From positions 57,034,002 through 57,098,001 of the forward strand of contig NC_086037.1 in assembly GCF_036323735.1 (NCBI RefSeq): a stretch of 64,000 bases of DNA, read 5' to 3'. Within the stretch, counting starts at the first letter, position 1, and the number at the start of each line of letters is the position of its first letter. Source of the DNA: Rattus norvegicus (lineage: Eukaryota > Chordata > Mammalia > Rodentia > Muridae). Made by a program: the position numbers and the translations under genes. Under the pieces are notes generated by a model. It saw only the letters and a list, made by a program, of their open reading frames with translations, had not been told where the DNA came from and ran no database searches. Of this stretch, positions 21,870 through 31,854 are shown in pieces.

Positions 21870-21882
21870 TCTAATGTAGTAG
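21870..21882. repeat. Target-site duplication, 3' side of Lsm2 pseudogene
   Basis: tctaatgtagtag here pairs with tctagtgtagtag at 22757-22769, 12 of 13 matching. The pair brackets the processed pseudogene on both sides. Confidence 0.85.
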
Positions 21883-22756
21883 GTTTTTTTTTGTTTTGTT
21901 TTGTTTTTTTTTTTCAGTTTGCATCATAAGTTTTATTCCCGATGCAGGAGGACAGATCTTTCCATCCCTCAAATGTATTACATGTCGCCATGGAAGGGCC
22001 TAGGCTGCAGCTCCCATCTCCAGGAAAGGTGAGAAGGTACAGACTGGGATCCACTCCAGGAACATCCTGCAGTTCCTGGTTTTCATCCTCCCTTCTCAGC
22101 AGAGGAATTATCTCTCATCCATTCAGTTAAAAAGAAAAAAAAACAAGCATTAACACAAACAAAACACACTGAATATTGGGGGCAAGGGTGTCTTTGTCCT
22201 CAGTTGGACATCAAGTTATGGGTCACCAATGGGAAGTGAGGGGGAGGAGAAAGGCGCCATCACTGTTTCTGCTGAAGGGCTTCCTTCCTTGCTGCATCCT
22301 GTGGCAGCTGTGTCCACCTCGTTTGCTGGCAGCTGCACATACTGGACAACCGAGCCCCTGATGAAGCAGTTCTTGACTGATAACATGTGAGGATACTTTT
22401 CAGGGTCTGTGACACTGATGTCGGTTAGTTTGATATTGAGGTACTGGTCCACAGAGTGGAGGGTTCCACAGATGCTCAGGCCATTCTTGAGTTCTACGAC
22501 TACATCCTTGCCAACAAGGGACGTGAAAAAGAAGTAGAAGAGCGTGGTGCTAGGGTGGCCTGGACCGCGAAGGAAGGCGTCAGGGACTGCAGGCTGGAGG
22601 CAGGGGGAGCGAGCCTGAGTGCGAGCTCAAGGCAGGACAGGATCACGCAGGCGCAAGGGGAACCGCGCAAGAGGAACCGCTGAATCCGGGCTCAAAAGGA
22701 GCAGAGTAGGGCAGAGCAGAAGGACCGCCAAACCAGGAGAAGGGCGGGACTTCCTG
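21883..22756 (-). pseudogene. Lsm2: Processed pseudogene of Lsm2 (Sm-like protein, U6 snRNP)
   Basis: The parent gene encodes LSm2, a 95-residue Sm-fold subunit of the LSm2-8 ring on U6 snRNA and the LSm1-7 mRNA decay ring. On the minus strand the coding remnant runs 22545 to 22260. It is 286 nt, exactly 2 less than the parent's 288. Conserved stretches include SLVGKDVVVELKN, LSICGTLHSVDQYLNIKLTD and YPHMLSVKNCFIRGSVV. The start codon position reads ACG (22543-22545). A 2-nt deletion lies just after the VDT codons and restores the parental frame only for the QDAARKEALQQKQ end and its TGA. Several missense changes are present. There are no introns. A GC-rich 5' leader, a 3' UTR, an AATAAA (21932-21937 on this strand's complement), an interrupted poly(A) tract (21884-21914) and a target-site duplication all indicate L1-mediated retroposition. 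It cannot encode LSm2. An internal 78-codon frame from Met at 22452 is a relic. Confidence 0.96.
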
Positions 22757-22769
22757 TCTAGTGTAGTAG
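22757..22769. repeat. Target-site duplication, 5' side of Lsm2 pseudogene
   Basis: tctagtgtagtag, partner of the copy at 21870-21882. Confidence 0.85.
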
Positions 22770-22782
22770 TTTTAAACTAGTC

Positions 22783-22881
22783 TCCTCTCTGTCTCTGTCT
22801 GTCTCTGTCTCTGTCTATCTCTGTCTGTCTCTGTCTCTGTCTCTCTTTGTCTCTCTCTGTCTCTCTCTGTCTCTCTCTGTC

Positions 22882-22920
<39 letters not shown>

Positions 22921-22922
22921 AA
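22783..22922. repeat. TCTG/TC microsatellite
   Basis: About 140 bp of ctctgtctgtct steps shading into pure (TC)n, pyrimidine-rich on the plus strand. Confidence 0.95.
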
Positions 22923-23058
22923 GTTATTTGGCCTTGTAAGACATTGCTATGTTATGTGGTAGCTACTCCCAGGGAGCTTCATGCCCATCCAGAGGTGAAT
23001 GGGTCTTAGAGAATAAGACCTAGGGTTTAGTCTATGGTAATATGTGACTTCTAGGTGT

Positions 23059-23246
23059 GTTCTTTTTTAAAAAGATTTATTTATTTTATTTATACGCATA
23101 TACTGTGGCTGTTTTCAGACACACCAGAAGAGGGCATCAGATCTCATTCCAGATGGTTGTGAGCCACCATGTGGTTGCTGGGAATTGAACTCAGGACCTC
23201 TGGAAGAGCAGTCAGTGCTCTTAACCGCTGAGCCATCTCTCCAGCC
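23059..23246 (-). mobile_element. B2 SINE, antisense, with target-site duplication
   Basis: Plus strand shows T/A-rich tail complement, ttttcagacacaccagaaga, gagccaccatgtggttgctg and gagccatctctccagccc. The 8-bp ctaggtgt repeats at 23051-23058 and 23247-23254. Near-consensus. Confidence 0.94.
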
Positions 23247-23289
23247 CTAGGTGTTTTTAATGGAAGCTGCTGAAAGCATACTACCTTGT

Positions 23290-23480
23290 TTCTTTCCCTG
23301 TTGTGATAAAACAGTAACTTAAAGAAGAAAGGGTTCATTTTAGCCCACCGTTCAGTGTACAAACCATTATGTCGGCAAAGTCAAAGTAAAAAGAACTTGA
23401 ACTACCTGGTTACATTGTGTCCGCAGCGAGGAGAACAATGAGTCTATGCATCTGCAGTTAGCCTCTGCGTTTACATAGTT
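23290..23480 (-). mobile_element. Diverged rodent LTR fragment
   Basis: ccctgttgtgataaaacagt, aaagaagaaagggttcattt and gttacattgtgtccgcagcg weakly match the antisense family A/B LTRs. Confidence 0.4.
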
Positions 23481-23684
23481 CAGATATCCCCATCCCCCTC
23501 CCCCGCCTAGGGGACAGCCTCACCCTAAAGAACATAATTTGTATAACCACTCGCAGGTTGTTCTAGAGTCTTTCAAGTTGATAGATAATACTAACAACCA
23601 CGGATACCCCTTTCTTTCACTTCTAATCCCAGTGCAATCACTCAGGAGCATCCTACACTATATCCCCGGTTTCTTTCTATTTAT

Positions 23685-23880
23685 CTTATGTGTAGGAGGG
23701 TTTTGCCTGCCTGCCTATGTCTGCGCCTGGTGCGCACGGAGCTCAGAAGAGGCCATCAGATTCCCTGGAACTGGTATTATAGATGGCTGTGAACTGCTGT
23801 GTGGGTGCTGGGAATCAAACCCAGGTCCTCTGCAAAGGTAGCCAGTGCTCTTAACCACCGAGTCATCTCTCCAACCTCGT
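23685..23880 (-). mobile_element. B3 SINE, antisense
   Basis: ggttttgcctgcctgcctat, gctcagaagaggccatcaga, tgctgggaatcaaacccagg and gagtcatctctccaacctc. Confidence 0.85.
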
Positions 23881-24144
23881 GTCTCTCATTTCTTTTCTAG
23901 TGAGAAGCACAGCTCATGATATTTATCATATTACTTATGAGTGTACAATAACACACACAATGATTTTAGTTTATCCGATCTGGCCAAGCAGTTTTCCCAG
24001 TGTACCTGTACTAATTGCAACTTCCTCCATCAGTGTGGGTTGTTTCCGGTTCCTCTCCAGCGTGGTTGGAGGTCAGGGTTAGTATTATTTATTGTTGCTA
24101 CTCTTCTTGTGATTCTAGTCACTTTGCATGGCGATATATCATAA

Positions 24145-24362
24145 TTTTAATATTTTTTATTTTATTTCCTATGTGTGAGTGTTTTACCTGCACATATGTG
24201 TATGTACCACATGTGTGTCTGATGTTCATAGATGCCAGAAGAGAGTTTTGTGTCCTCTAGAATTGGGGTTACTTGCCATTGTGAATTGCCCTGTGCATGC
24301 TGGGATTCGAACTCAGGTCCCTCTCAGCTATCTTTTAACCACTGAACATCTCTCTGGACCCT
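24145..24362 (-). mobile_element. B3 SINE, antisense
   Basis: gagtgttttacctgcacata, accacatgtgtgtctgatgt, tgctgggattcgaactcagg and actgaacatctctctggacc. Confidence 0.8.
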
Positions 24363-24369
24363 TTTGTAT

Positions 24370-25145
24370 ATTCTTGATGACTGATGAGGTGCAACAAATA
24401 CTAATTGATTTTTTTTTTTGCCACCTGGATTTCTGTTTTAAGTAAAGTGCATTTTTGTCATGTTGTCCCTGTTTTAGTGGTCATGTGCACATTTATATAA
24501 AACTCTTCTACATAAGAAATCGCTTGTCATCGCTCCCCCGAAGTCGTGAATATTCTCTCTGGAGTTTTTTATCATAAAAATTTTATTATTTTTACCTCTG
24601 CTCTTTGGATCTTCAGAAATCTCTGAACGCTCTTTGTGTATTGTGTAAGGAAAGGTCACACATCAGTTTTCTTTTCCCTCCACACTGAAGTCCAAGGGAT
24701 GTGGCACCTATTATTGAAATGCTCGTTCTTTCTTGCTTATCCCTGAAGCATCACCTTTGTTAAAGTCCACGAGTGCCTGTCCTTGGAGTCCTGCTTCTGG
24801 ACTCTCTGCTCTTTGGAGTTGGAATCCTTTTCTGTCCTTGGGTCGTGCTGCCTTATCTCAACTCCGTGCTTTTAGAATACAAGTCTCAGTGTCTAGTCGT
24901 GGGAGGTCTTCAGCTCTGCTCATTTGCAAAGTTGTCTTGGGTGTTTGTGGGCTTTTACACTCACATAGGCATTTTACTTTGCAGCGACTCAACTCCCACA
25001 GTGTAAGAATTCAGGTACAGGTTTTACTAAAGGCTTGTATTGGTTTCAAGGGAAATATTATCTTCCTAATATTTTGCTTTGAAGTTCATAGACATGAATA
25101 TTGGTTGTTTGCCTTTCTAATATTCTCTCTCAATGACGTGTTCAG
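24370..25145 (-). mobile_element. Ancient mammalian L1, antisense, diverged
   Basis: cacctttgttaaagtccacg, ttctggactctctgctcttt, ctgctcatttgcaaagttgt and tacaagtctcagtgtctagt fall in the order of old L1 ORF2/3' sequence read backwards. No open frame survives. Confidence 0.6.
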
Positions 25146-25255
25146 TGTTTTGTGAAGAATTGAACATGCCCAATTTAGCGGATACCAAAGAATACTCAAT
25201 TTGTTCACCTTCTTCATGTTTTTGTGACTCTGAGGTCAAGAATCCATTTCTGGGG

Positions 25256-25575
25256 GGGCTGGGAGATGCCGTGTGGGTAAACCACCCACTGGGTGAGCCC
25301 GATAACAAGTGTTCATATTCCCAGTATGGAGTAAATGACAATTGGGTGTGGCAGCCCACCTGTAACTGAGAAGTCGGGGTAGGGGATGTCTGGAGTGGGC
25401 TGGCTAGACTACAGACTGACATGCTCCATGATTGAGGGAGACCCTGCTTCTGAGTCTAAGGTGGTTAAGTGATGGGGAAGACAGTCAGCCTCTGGCCTTC
25501 ACGTGAGCACACACAGGTGCACAGGGACTCTATATGTGTTCCCACACGTGTGCAAAGTCATGCATATGCCACACA
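25256..25575 (+). mobile_element. B4/RSINE-type SINE
   Basis: ggggctgggagatgccgtgt, acaattgggtgtggcagccc, ttgagggagaccctgcttct and cagcctctggccttcacgtg, then a CA-rich tail. Confidence 0.7.
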
Positions 25576-26089
25576 CAAGTAAACAGGTGAAAATGCCTTT
25601 CCACTCTTTTCTGGTAAATAACAATACAAACTTTTCCTATCGAGTGAGAAGGCTCGCTTGATTCAGTTCATTTTAAAAGTGTGTCTCTGGTTATATTTGG
25701 ATTTGCCACAGACAAGGTTATGGCTGACCAATCAGTGGCTTGTGCTGTTCACTCTTAGATGTTGGTAGGTCTCTTACTTATTTAACACTCAGCATGAGAC
25801 CTAATTTACAATAAGGAACAGAAGCAGCCGGGGCGGGTCCTTTGGAACTAAGGTTTCAATACTTCACTACTATGTAATTTTTATATAGGTATTTTGTAGA
25901 ACTTCAATATCAAATCAAAGTAACATGCTCCTGATTCCACTGTGCACTTTTCTTTTTAAATGGTGAAGTTTCGGTGCTTTTCTGAAATCTATGCAAAGGT
26001 TATGTGTGCCCCTCCCACCCCCAATTTTAAATATTGGTTAGTTCTCCATCCCCCAATATGGAATCAACCTTGAACCCTGAGATGAATTC
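25576..26089. other. Unique gene-free stretch
   Basis: No exon or preserved repeat recognised. AT-rich in its second half. Confidence 0.35.
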
Positions 26090-26290
26090 CATTTGGCTGC
26101 AGCCTATTATCTTTTTTAAAATAAAAGTTAAAATTATATTGAAATCAGTTTTGTGATTATGTTCATGATGACTATTGGTTCATAATTCACTTTTCTTGCA
26201 AGATCCATTTCACGTTTTAATAAGAAAGTTAGCCTGGCCTCATTAAAATAATTGGCACACGCTTCCCTTTTATTTCAGATATTAAAAAGG
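26090..26290. other. AT-rich repeat-free block, candidate conserved non-coding element
   Basis: agcctattatcttttttaaa, gatgactattggttcataat and cctcattaaaataattggca lie in complex sequence without rodent repeats. attggttcat is CCAAT-like on the minus strand. Confidence 0.28.
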
Positions 26291-27080
26291 AAACCCTTTG
26301 GGGCCCGAGGTATAGCTTACTGGGAGAGCATGTGTCCCGGATCTCCAGCGCGTATGCGCACTATACCATCCCTTTTATGGGTGTAGCTGATGATTGAGCA
26401 CATGCTTGCTTGGCATCCGCTACCTGAAGTTGACCTCACTTCTACATCACAAGCAGTGCGAGCTTCCTCGGGCCATAGGTGCCTTTCGTAGCGTCCCACA
26501 CATTCCCTGTACTTCATCCATCTTCCAAAGATTTTCCTTGGTGAGAGTTTCAGTTTGGTCAGAAGTGGAGGCCTCTCCCTCCTTTTAGCCCCTCCTCATC
26601 AGCTTGCACTTCCCACAAAGACCAGGTAGATGGAGAGTTTTCCAGCCCGTGCATTATGAGTACTCGGCAGAGACTTCCAGTGTGCGGTCCGTGTCCATCT
26701 CCTCATGCTCCAGTGGTTCAGGGATGAAGAAGAATATTTACTGAGACAAACGCTCTTTCAGCCTGACAATGCTCTTTTCAAGCTGGTACCTCTCCAAGCA
26801 AGTTGAGCATGGTTCGCTGCCCACCCGCTGCCCCAGCCTCATCTTTTAAAATTTGTTCTAGATGATGTTGGCCTACAGAGATTTCTGCCTCTTGCTACAC
26901 ACAGGGCGTAGCTGTTTTAGAGGCTTTAGAGCAGTTAAGAAGCATGTTCTCACTGGCTTCCCTAACGATGTATATCCATTCGAATGTTGATAGACTTTCC
27001 TGTATGCATGACCAGGAGGGATTTCTTTTGGTAAAAATCATACAGCAAAGCATATATATGCTCATGTGTGTTTGTGTGTA
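26291..27080. other. Unique gene-free stretch
   Basis: A weak tRNA-SINE-like head at 26300-26370 (ggggcccgaggtatagctta) is the only familiar element. The remainder is unassigned. Short frames on both strands have no domain signature. Confidence 0.35.
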
Positions 27081-27085
27081 TGAGA

Positions 27086-27089
27086 ATGA

Positions 27090-27138
<49 letters not shown>
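27086..27138. repeat. (GA)n microsatellite
   Basis: About 50 bp of nearly perfect GA dinucleotides. Confidence 0.97.
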
Positions 27139-27140
<2 letters not shown>

Positions 27141-27296
27141 CAAATCCTGAAAGAGAAGCTTAAAATCAAGATGTTTTAGTAACTTTTGGTGATAAGGTTT
27201 CTTGGTAAAATAAAAGAAATATTTAGCAAATTAGTACTGAAATTTTGGGCAACAAAAATGGCTTTTCCAATTCTATTGTGTTCAGTCTTTAGAAAA

Positions 27297-27299
<3 letters not shown>

Positions 27300-27345
<46 letters not shown>
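27300..27345. repeat. (ATT)n microsatellite
   Basis: About 15 uninterrupted TAT/ATT triplets. Confidence 0.97.
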
Positions 27346-27449
27346 GTATGTGTGTATCATGACAAGTGTGGAGGTCAGAGGTCAAGTTTTGTAGATTGGT
27401 TCTTGCCTTTGACCTTGAGATCTCCCTTGTTTTTCCTGGTTGCCTGGCT

Positions 27450-27785
27450 CCCAGTTACTTCTCTGTTGCTGTGGTCAAACACCACGACAAAGGCAACTTA
27501 CAGAAAGGAGAGTCTGCTTTGCTCATGGTTCCAGAGGGAGAGAGTCCATGATGTCAGAGAAGGCAGAGTGGCAGGAACCAGAGCAGGAAGTTGAGAGATC
27601 ACAGCTTCCACTGCAGAAACAGAAAGAGTGACAAAGCTCTAAGCTCTCGAAGCCTGCCTCTAGCTTTATGCTTCCTCAGACAAGGCTGTGCCACTTCCCC
27701 ACACAGCACCACCAACTGGAAACCACATGTTCAAATGCTGAGGCTCTGGGAGAAACTTCTCATTCAAACCTCCACACTAGAACTA
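27450..27785 (-). mobile_element. Family A-like LTR, antisense, nested in B4
   Basis: cagttacttctctgttgctg, aacaccacgacaaaggcaac and tttgctcatggttccagagg begin the antisense LTR, and attcaaacctccacactaga ends it. It interrupts the surrounding B4 and is therefore younger. Confidence 0.65.
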
Positions 27786-27827
27786 GGAACTTCTGGGTGA
27801 ATCTGTAGCCCCTGCCTACTGTTTTGT

Positions 27828-28226
27828 AGGAGTTCTGGGATTATAGGTGTGTACCTCTTGCAGGAGTTCTGGGATTACAGATGTGAACCTCTTGTAGGAG
27901 TTCTGGGATTACAGATGTGTACCTCTTGCAGGAGTTCTGGGATTGGAGATGTGAACCTCTTGTAGGAGTTCCGGGATTACAGATGTGTACCTCTTGTAGG
28001 AGTTCTGGGATTACAGATGTTAACCTCTATGTAGGAGTTCTGGGATTACAGATGTGTACATCTTGCAGGAGTTCTGGGATTACAGATGTTAACCTCTTGT
28101 AGGAGTTCTGGGATTACAGATGTGTACCTCTTGCAGGAGTTCTGGGATTACAGATGTGAACCTCTTGTAGGAGTTCCGGGATTACAGATGTGTACCTCTT
28201 GTAGGAGTTCTGGGATTACAGATGTG
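27828..28226. repeat. 34-bp minisatellite, about 12 copies, with dimer structure
   Basis: Each unit carries aggagttctgggattacaga followed by tgtg(t/a)acctctt and a variable g(t/c). Copies with 'gtgtacctcttgc' tend to alternate with copies with 'gtgaacctcttgt', giving a 68-bp higher-order period. It reads open as a short Cys/Leu/Gln repeat, which is an artefact. Confidence 0.94.
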
Positions 28227-28329
28227 CACCTCTGCATCAGGCTTCTTATGTAGATTCTGTGAAGCAGACTCAGGTCATCAGACTTGTTTGGAACATGCTT
28301 TTATTTGCAAAGCCATCTTTCTAGTCTCT

Positions 28330-28690
28330 GAAATTTTAATCTTTCATAAAAAGAATCCCCAAGATTTGGCGGTGATAACAGCAACAATTGAAGTTCATAC
28401 ATCGAGAGTCTTTTCCTCTTAGGTTTGAAACCAAGGACCGCTGTGAATGAGCACATATACTTGAGAATTGCTTTCTTAAAACATTTAAAAACTGTTTAGT
28501 TGATAAAAATGCCAAGGGCACACAGAGGTAGAGACAATAGATCCTGTGTTTTCAAGTTCTGTTACCCGGCTTCCATGGATATGCAATCCTGTTTCACTGA
28601 TTTAAAAAAGAAGTCAGGATCTGGAGATATTCTTCTGTGGGTCAAGAGGTTGCCATGTAGGGTAGACCTTAGCTCTATCTTCAGAATCTG
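28330..28690. other. Gene-free stretch
   Basis: No exon or preserved repeat recognised. Small overlapping frames on both strands are not protein-like. Confidence 0.35.
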
Positions 28691-28694
28691 TGTG

Positions 28695-28950
28695 AAACAG
28701 CCAGGATGGTAGCACATGCTGATAATCCCAGTTGTGGGGAGGTGTAGGACGGTGGGATTCTGGGGCTCACAGACAGAGCCCATTTGGTGAGCTCCAGACC
28801 CTTGAGAGACCCTATCTCAACAAACAAAGAAACAACACGCATCCACACACACATAAGGTGGATGATGCCTACAGAGGGTCAATTGAGGTTGACCTCTGAC
28901 CTACACACACACACCACACATGCACATGTACATACCCACAGACCTGTAAG
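28695..28950 (+). mobile_element. B4 SINE
   Basis: agccaggatggtagcacatg, gataatcccagttgtgggga, tggtgagctccagacccttg, agaccctatctcaacaaaca and aggttgacctctgacctaca, then a CA-rich tail. Confidence 0.8.
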
Positions 28951-29250
28951 AAAATGTCAGACCTCCTATATTACCCACAAATATTTCAGTCCATTTACTT
29001 AGGGAACGACTTTTGTGGGAAAACATTTGATTTCTAGACATAGTGGAAACTTTAACTCTTAGCTATTTGTTTTGGATTGAGAAGTTGGGACACTGCAGTT
29101 GTCCAAGAGTGAGTGAATAAGAACTTTAGGACATGCACACAGGCAGAGCGTACCCAGTAGTATCAGCAGAGATGTTTGCTTGTAAGGATCTGAGAGTAGA
29201 GTGTGCTGAAGTACTGGTTGTGATGTTCATTGCACATGAGGGGATGGACA
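28951..29250. other. Unique gene-free stretch
   Basis: No gene or repeat recognised. Confidence 0.35.
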
Positions 29251-29294
29251 TTCCTAATTAATTCCTAATCAATTCCTAATTAATTCCTAATTAA
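29251..29294. repeat. 11-bp tandem repeat, four copies
   Basis: Four units of ttcctaattaa, with one unit reading ttcctaatcaa. Three of the four preserve the palindromic TAATTA core. Confidence 0.95.
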
Positions 29295-29414
29295 TTCCCA
29301 TATCAGGAAAAGAAATATTTTCTTCTGATTGAATGTGACTCCAATCCTGTTGTTCTTGACCCATCTCTCTTCCACCTGTTATCTCTTCTTCAAGGGCCTC
29401 CCTTTTTCTCTGGG

Positions 29415-29528
29415 AGTCAATCAGCTTTCTGTCACTGTAACAAATGCCTGGGATGAACAGCTTATTGGAGAAGAAAGGTTTAGTTTGACTTACTGTCTCA
29501 GAGGTTCTGATGCCCTGCTTTGGGTCTC
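29415..29528 (-). mobile_element. LTR-type fragment, antisense, interrupted on its right
   Basis: gtcaatcagctttctgtcac, aatgcctgggatgaacagct and tggagaagaaaggtttagtt match the plus-strand start of the antisense family A/B LTRs. The sense LTR at 29529 cuts it. Confidence 0.55.
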
Positions 29529-29922
29529 TGTTATGGTTAGAACAGGTATGGCCCCATAGATTCTTGTGTTTGAATGCTTGGCCCATACAGGGTGGCACTA
29601 TTAGGAGGTGTGGCCTTGTTGGAGGAAGTGTGTCACTGTGGAGGTGGGCTTTGAGGTCTCATATATAAGCTCAAGCTATACCCAGGGTGGGATTCCATTC
29701 TCCTCTGGCTGCCTGTGGAAGAGTTTTCTCTGGCTGCCTTCATGTCAAGAACTCTTGGCTCCTCCAGCACCATGTCTGCCTGTATGGCTACTACACTTCT
29801 CACAATGATGAGAATGGACTGAACCTCTGAAACTGTAAGCCAGTCCCAATCAAATGTCTTCCTTTATAAGAGTTGTCTTGGTCATGGTGTCTCTTCACAG
29901 CAGTAGAACCCAAACTAAGACA
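29529..29922 (+). mobile_element. Solo LTR of family A, sense
   Basis: It starts tgttatggttagaacaggta and ends caaactaagaca. gtgtggccttgttggaggaa, gatgagaatggactgaacct and cataatgagtt-type polyadenylation context (tcaaatgtcttcctttataa) are in order. The flanks gtctc (29524-29528) and gtctg (29923-29927) match at 4 of 5 positions as a candidate target-site duplication. It sits inside an older LTR-type fragment. Confidence 0.85.
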
Positions 29923-30745
29923 GTCTGTCCTGACATAACAAAACCATTCACTTCATGCCTGGGAAGCAAACAAGACAGCATTAGAGTCCACGGAGCTTCA
30001 GGGGTTCCCAGTGAACTAAAACCTCCCATTAGTCCCCGCCTTTGAAAGGTTCCAGGGATTGGAAAATCTTTACCATGGGCTCTCAGATCCACACTTTAGT
30101 GTTCCGCACATGTGATTCTGTCTCCTTCATAATAGTGGCCAGGGTGGTTTTTGTCTGTCTGTAGAAACATCTCCCGTTTGCCCGAAGCTTCCCCATCTTC
30201 ACTTGCCTCTTCCCTTTGAGCATCCCTGGATAATTGTTTGCTTTATTTATTTCTACCTGTTATTTTCTTGTCTTGGTCGAAGACAGAAACATATTCTCTT
30301 GAAACCAGGCTTCATCACGCCTGCCTCTTTCCTTTTACCACAATCATATGAGACCTACATTTAGTATCTGTACTATTTCTAAACAGCGTTTAAACCCTAA
30401 AAATCTCTGCACCACTATTCTCAGTTTTGCTCTTGCTGACGCTGATAATCAACTAACTGTATAAGTGTTTAAGTGTATAAGGTTTACAGTGTGATCATTT
30501 TGTACCTGGATACAGCACATAAGGATTAAAACAGTCATGAACATTTTTATCTCCTTAAACGCTGGAAATTGTTTTGATTAATGTCATCATTTTACATATG
30601 TATGAGCTATGTAGTATATTTTAATATTTATATGTTTCAATACATATATTTCAATATGTATTCAATGTGTGTGGGTTTTTTGTTTGCTTGTGTTTTTGTT
30701 TTTTGTTTTGTTTTTTTCACATTTAGTGTCTGCCCCAGTCAAATT
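29923..30745. other. Gene-free stretch
   Basis: The first 170 bp may be the remainder of the interrupted LTR. The rest has no recognised feature. A GTTTT-rich run lies at 30676-30717. Confidence 0.35.
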
Positions 30746-30758
30746 CAGTTGTCCTCTT
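30746..30758. repeat. Target-site duplication, left side of the ID-B2 composite
   Basis: cagttgtcctctt, an exact 13-bp match to 31040-31052. Confidence 0.9.
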
Positions 30759-30935
30759 TTTTTAAGATTTATTTTATGTATATAAGTACACTGTCGCTGT
30801 CTTCAGACACACCAGAAGAGGGCACTAGATCTCATTACAGATGGTTGTGAGCCACCATGTGGTTGCTGGGAATTGAACTCAGGACCTCTGGAAGAGCAGT
30901 CGGTGCTCTTGACCGCTGAGCCACCTTTCCAGCCC
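30759..30935 (-). mobile_element. B2 SINE, antisense, part of an ID-B2 composite
   Basis: tttaagatttattttatgta, tgtcttcagacacaccagaa, gagccaccatgtggttgctg and gagccacctttccagcccc. The 5' end of this B2 (on the right) abuts the A-rich tail of the ID at 30937-31039 rather than a target-site duplication of its own. Confidence 0.93.
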
Positions 30936-31039
30936 CTCTTTTTTTTTTTTTTTTCTTTTTTTTCGGAGCTGGGGACCGAACCCAGGGCCTTGCGCTCGCT
31001 AGGCAAGCGCTCTTCCGCTGAGCTAAATCCCCAACCCCC
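30936..31039 (-). mobile_element. ID SINE, antisense, joined to B2
   Basis: A T-rich tail complement (30938-30964) is followed by cggagctggggaccgaaccc, agggccttgcgctcgctagg and gagctaaatccccaacccc, which is full-length near-consensus ID. Read on the minus strand the order is duplication, ID, A-tail, B2, A-tail, duplication. Confidence 0.93.
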
Positions 31040-31052
31040 TCAGTTGTCCTCT
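31040..31052. repeat. Target-site duplication, right side of the ID-B2 composite
   Basis: cagttgtcctctt, partner of 30746-30758. Confidence 0.9.
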
Positions 31053-31074
31053 TAACATAAACTTAATTACCTGG

Positions 31075-31420
31075 GGGAAGAAGAAACCGCAACTAAAGAA
31101 ATGCCCATTGCCCATTGGCCTGTGACCCTGTCTGTGAAGCTCTTACTTGCTTATTGATGTAGGAGAGTCTCTCCCACTTTGGGAGGGACTATCTCTGGGC
31201 CAATGAGCTTGGGTGTGTAAGAAGGCTAGCTGAGCGAGCCCGATGGAGCAAGCCAATGAGCAGTGTTTCATGATGGTTTCCATTTCCGTTTCTGCTTCAA
31301 GATCCTGCCTTGAGTTCCCTCGGCGATGTACTATCACTTGTTAGCGAGAACAAACCCTATTCTCCACCAGTTGTTTTTTGATCATGGTGTTTATCACAGC
31401 CACAGAAGGTAAGCTGGGTC
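31075..31420 (+). mobile_element. Rodent LTR (family B), sense, diverged
   Basis: cccattggcctgtgaccctg, gagggactatctctgggcca, tgccttgagttccctcggcg and tgatcatggtgtttatcaca are in the family B sense order. Confidence 0.6.
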
Positions 31421-31854
31421 AGCGTCTTGATTTCAGTTTGTTTTTCCTACGGCACCATGGAGAGAGCTATAAAGGATTTCTGTGTACTTTAAAATTTGTA
31501 TTAGCTTTCAAAAAATTTCAGAGCACGTTGACTGGTCATCAAAGCGTTTTAGGAAGAGTTCCTGTCACTCCAGTCTGATTTCCTTTCCACATTTTGTACA
31601 CTTACCATATAGCCAACCTCCGTCACCAGCTCTGGCTATTCAAATGAAGAGCCTCTGTTCTTGCGTGCATGGCTCCGGCCTCCTAGAATGGTCTTCACAG
31701 TAATCTTTCCCCCATCGCATCAGGTTAGCCCACGCTCCAGGATTCAGCTCAACAGCAACTTGAGAAACAGAGCAGGCAGTGAAGATTCAATATTCTTGAA
31801 CTTTTTGAAGAAGACACACAACACAAAAGAGTGCAACGAAGGGTGTCATTTAAG
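31421..31854. other. Gene-free stretch
   Basis: No exon or preserved repeat recognised. Confidence 0.3.

Larger units (their letters stand above)
27348..28325 (-). mobile_element. B4 SINE, antisense, split by an LTR and swollen by a minisatellite
   Basis: The right-hand end of the reverse-complemented B4 (atcatgacaagtgtggaggt) lies at 27355-27445. The head (caggcttcttatgtagattc to agccatctttctagtc) lies at 28235-28325. Between them sit a family A LTR (27450-27785) and a 34-bp tandem array that arose from the B4 segment gtgctgggattacaggtgtg. Confidence 0.65.

Noticed and set aside
22216..22452. Functional 78-residue LSm2-like protein
   Set aside because: The frame starts internally, lacks the N-terminal part of the Sm fold and runs out of frame after a 2-nt deletion. 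The locus has all marks of a processed pseudogene.
24733..25155. 140-codon plus-strand frame
   Set aside because: Lies within antisense ancient L1 sequence. No independent protein signature.
27828..28226. CRISPR-like array
   Set aside because: Head-to-tail 34-bp units with no spacers, derived from a B4 SINE.
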